Assembly (NCBI GenBank): GCA_007116505.1
Contig: SKII01000027.1
Coordinates: 1-5,710, forward strand
Direction of reading: 5' to 3'
Source of the DNA: Nitriliruptoraceae bacterium
Lineage (GTDB): Bacteria; Actinomycetota; Nitriliruptoria; Nitriliruptorales; Nitriliruptoraceae
DNA length: 5,710 nt
The position numbers and the translations under genes were made by a program. Numbering within the stretch: the first letter of the stretch is position 1; each line of letters begins with the position of its first letter. A model generated the notes under the pieces. It had not been told where the DNA came from. It was given only the letters and a program-made list of their open reading frames with translations, and did not search any database. Below are positions 5,170-5,710 of this stretch, one piece after another.

Positions 5170-5637
5170 ATGGACACCCGCTCGACCGGGGAGGTCGTCG
5201 CGTCGCTCATCGTCAACGCCCAGGCGATGGTGGCGAAGGAGGTCGAGCTCGCGGGCCTCGAGATCCGCCGGATCGTCGGCCGGAAGATCGCCGCCGTCGC
5301 GCTGCTGATCGTCGGAGCGCTCGTCGCCTTCGGCGTGCTCATGCTCGGTGCCGTCACGGGCGCGGTCGCGCTCGAGTCCGTGCTCGACGAGCGCTGGATG
5401 GCATGGGGCATCGTGACCCTGGCGTTCGCGCTCGTCGCCCTGCTGCTCCTGATCGTCGCTGCACGGATGCTCGCGCGCGGCTGGTCCCCGCGGGCGACCC
5501 GTCGGGACGGCACCTCGACGGGCGAGTGGCTGCGTGCGCTCGGCCAGGAGCTCACTGGCCAGGAGCCGACGGACGAGGAGCGGACCGCGGACGCTCCGGG
5601 CGCCGACGGCGCGAGCGGCACGGGGGGCGTGCGATGA
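5170..5637 (+). CDS. Small membrane protein, actinobacterial holin-X superfamily (Phage_holin_3_6-like)
   Basis: A 155-residue protein. It starts STGEVVASLIVNAQAMVAKE, an amphipathic N-terminal helix of the form seen in the 'phage holin family protein' group common on actinobacterial chromosomes. A basic turn RRIVGRK (33-39) leads into a first membrane helix at about 40-68. DERWMAWG (73-80) links to a second helix at about 81-101, followed by a hydrophilic, partly acidic tail. The tail contains STGEWLRALGQELTG (116-130), echoing the N-terminal STGE helix. The start is ATG at 5170, with AGGGGG 5 nt upstream. The open frame reaches back to 5044 but that part is low-complexity Arg-rich and non-coding in character. 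Despite the family name, a chromosomal role in envelope or membrane organisation is more likely than lysis, since no endolysin or phage gene is near. The exact function is unknown. Confidence 0.8.
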   Translation: MDTRSTGEVVASLIVNAQAMVAKEVELAGLEIRRIVGRKIAAVALLIVGALVAFGVLMLGAVTGAVALESVLDERWMAWGIVTLAFALVALLLLIVAARMLARGWSPRATRRDGTSTGEWLRALGQELTGQEPTDEERTADAPGADGASGTGGVR

Positions 5638-5710
5638 GCCTGCGCGACGACGTCGCCCGCGCGGGCGATGAGGCCCGCGCGCAGGTCAGCGCCGCGAAGG
5701 ACGCGCTCGC
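5634..5710 (+). CDS. Start of a small helical protein, partial
   Basis: Only 25 full codons are visible: MSLRDDVARAGDEARAQVSA, then AKDAL, cut by the window edge. The ATG overlaps the preceding stop as ATGA, so it is translationally coupled to the membrane protein before it. The segment is Ala-rich, charged and likely helical. In actinobacteria holin-X genes are often followed by DUF3618-type or similar short helical proteins, which would fit, but 25 residues cannot decide it. Confidence 0.6.
   Translation, partial: MSLRDDVARAGDEARAQVSAAKDAL

Noticed and set aside
4491..5621. Minus-strand open frame of 376 codons over the divergent region and the membrane-protein gene
   Set aside because: It is out of frame with hrcA and antisense to the well-formed gene at 5170-5637; Ser/Arg-rich with no motif.
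5170..5637. Prophage remnant suggested by a holin-like protein
   Set aside because: No endolysin, integrase, attachment site or other phage gene is visible, and this family is common on actinobacterial chromosomes.

Overview
The window is very GC-rich and almost fully coding. The gene order and protein types suggest the chromosome of a high-GC member of the Actinomycetota. The order hrcA, dnaJ, rsmE, phoH, ybeY, CBS-domain 'hemolysin' is a conserved actinobacterial arrangement, and a Phage_holin_3_6-type small membrane protein is also typical of that phylum. I cannot place it to class or genus from sequence alone.

Layout. Positions 1-4909 hold six co-directional minus-strand genes, read from right to left. 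They are hrcA (heat-shock repressor), dnaJ (co-chaperone with complete J domain and zinc fingers), rsmE (16S rRNA m3U1498 methyltransferase), phoH (PhoH/YbeZ-type ATPase), ybeY (endoribonuclease / rRNA maturation factor) and the first 74 codons of a DUF21/CNNM-type membrane protein that runs off the left edge. Junctions are very tight: an 8-bp overlap, then gaps of 10, 22 and 1 nt, then a 4-bp GTGA overlap. This looks like one translationally coupled operon. Positions 4910-5169 are a divergent intergenic region. It has no CIRCE element but several palindromes and short repeats and one plausible promoter for each direction. From 5170 rightwards the plus strand carries a two-helix membrane protein of the actinobacterial holin-X superfamily, then the start of a small helical protein coupled to it by ATGA.

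How the genes fit together. HrcA and DnaJ belong to the protein-folding stress response. RsmE, PhoH and YbeY act on rRNA or RNA and ribosome quality, and YbeZ/PhoH is a known partner of YbeY. The operon therefore links heat-shock control with ribosome maturation. The divergent pair is probably envelope-associated.

I see no mobile element, CRISPR array, tRNA or rRNA, and no clearly new multi-gene system. The points most worth a second look are the operator-like repeats in the divergent region without CIRCE, the N-terminal extension of HrcA, the nine-serine microsatellite inside RsmE, and a near-perfect hairpin over the metal-binding codons of ybeY.
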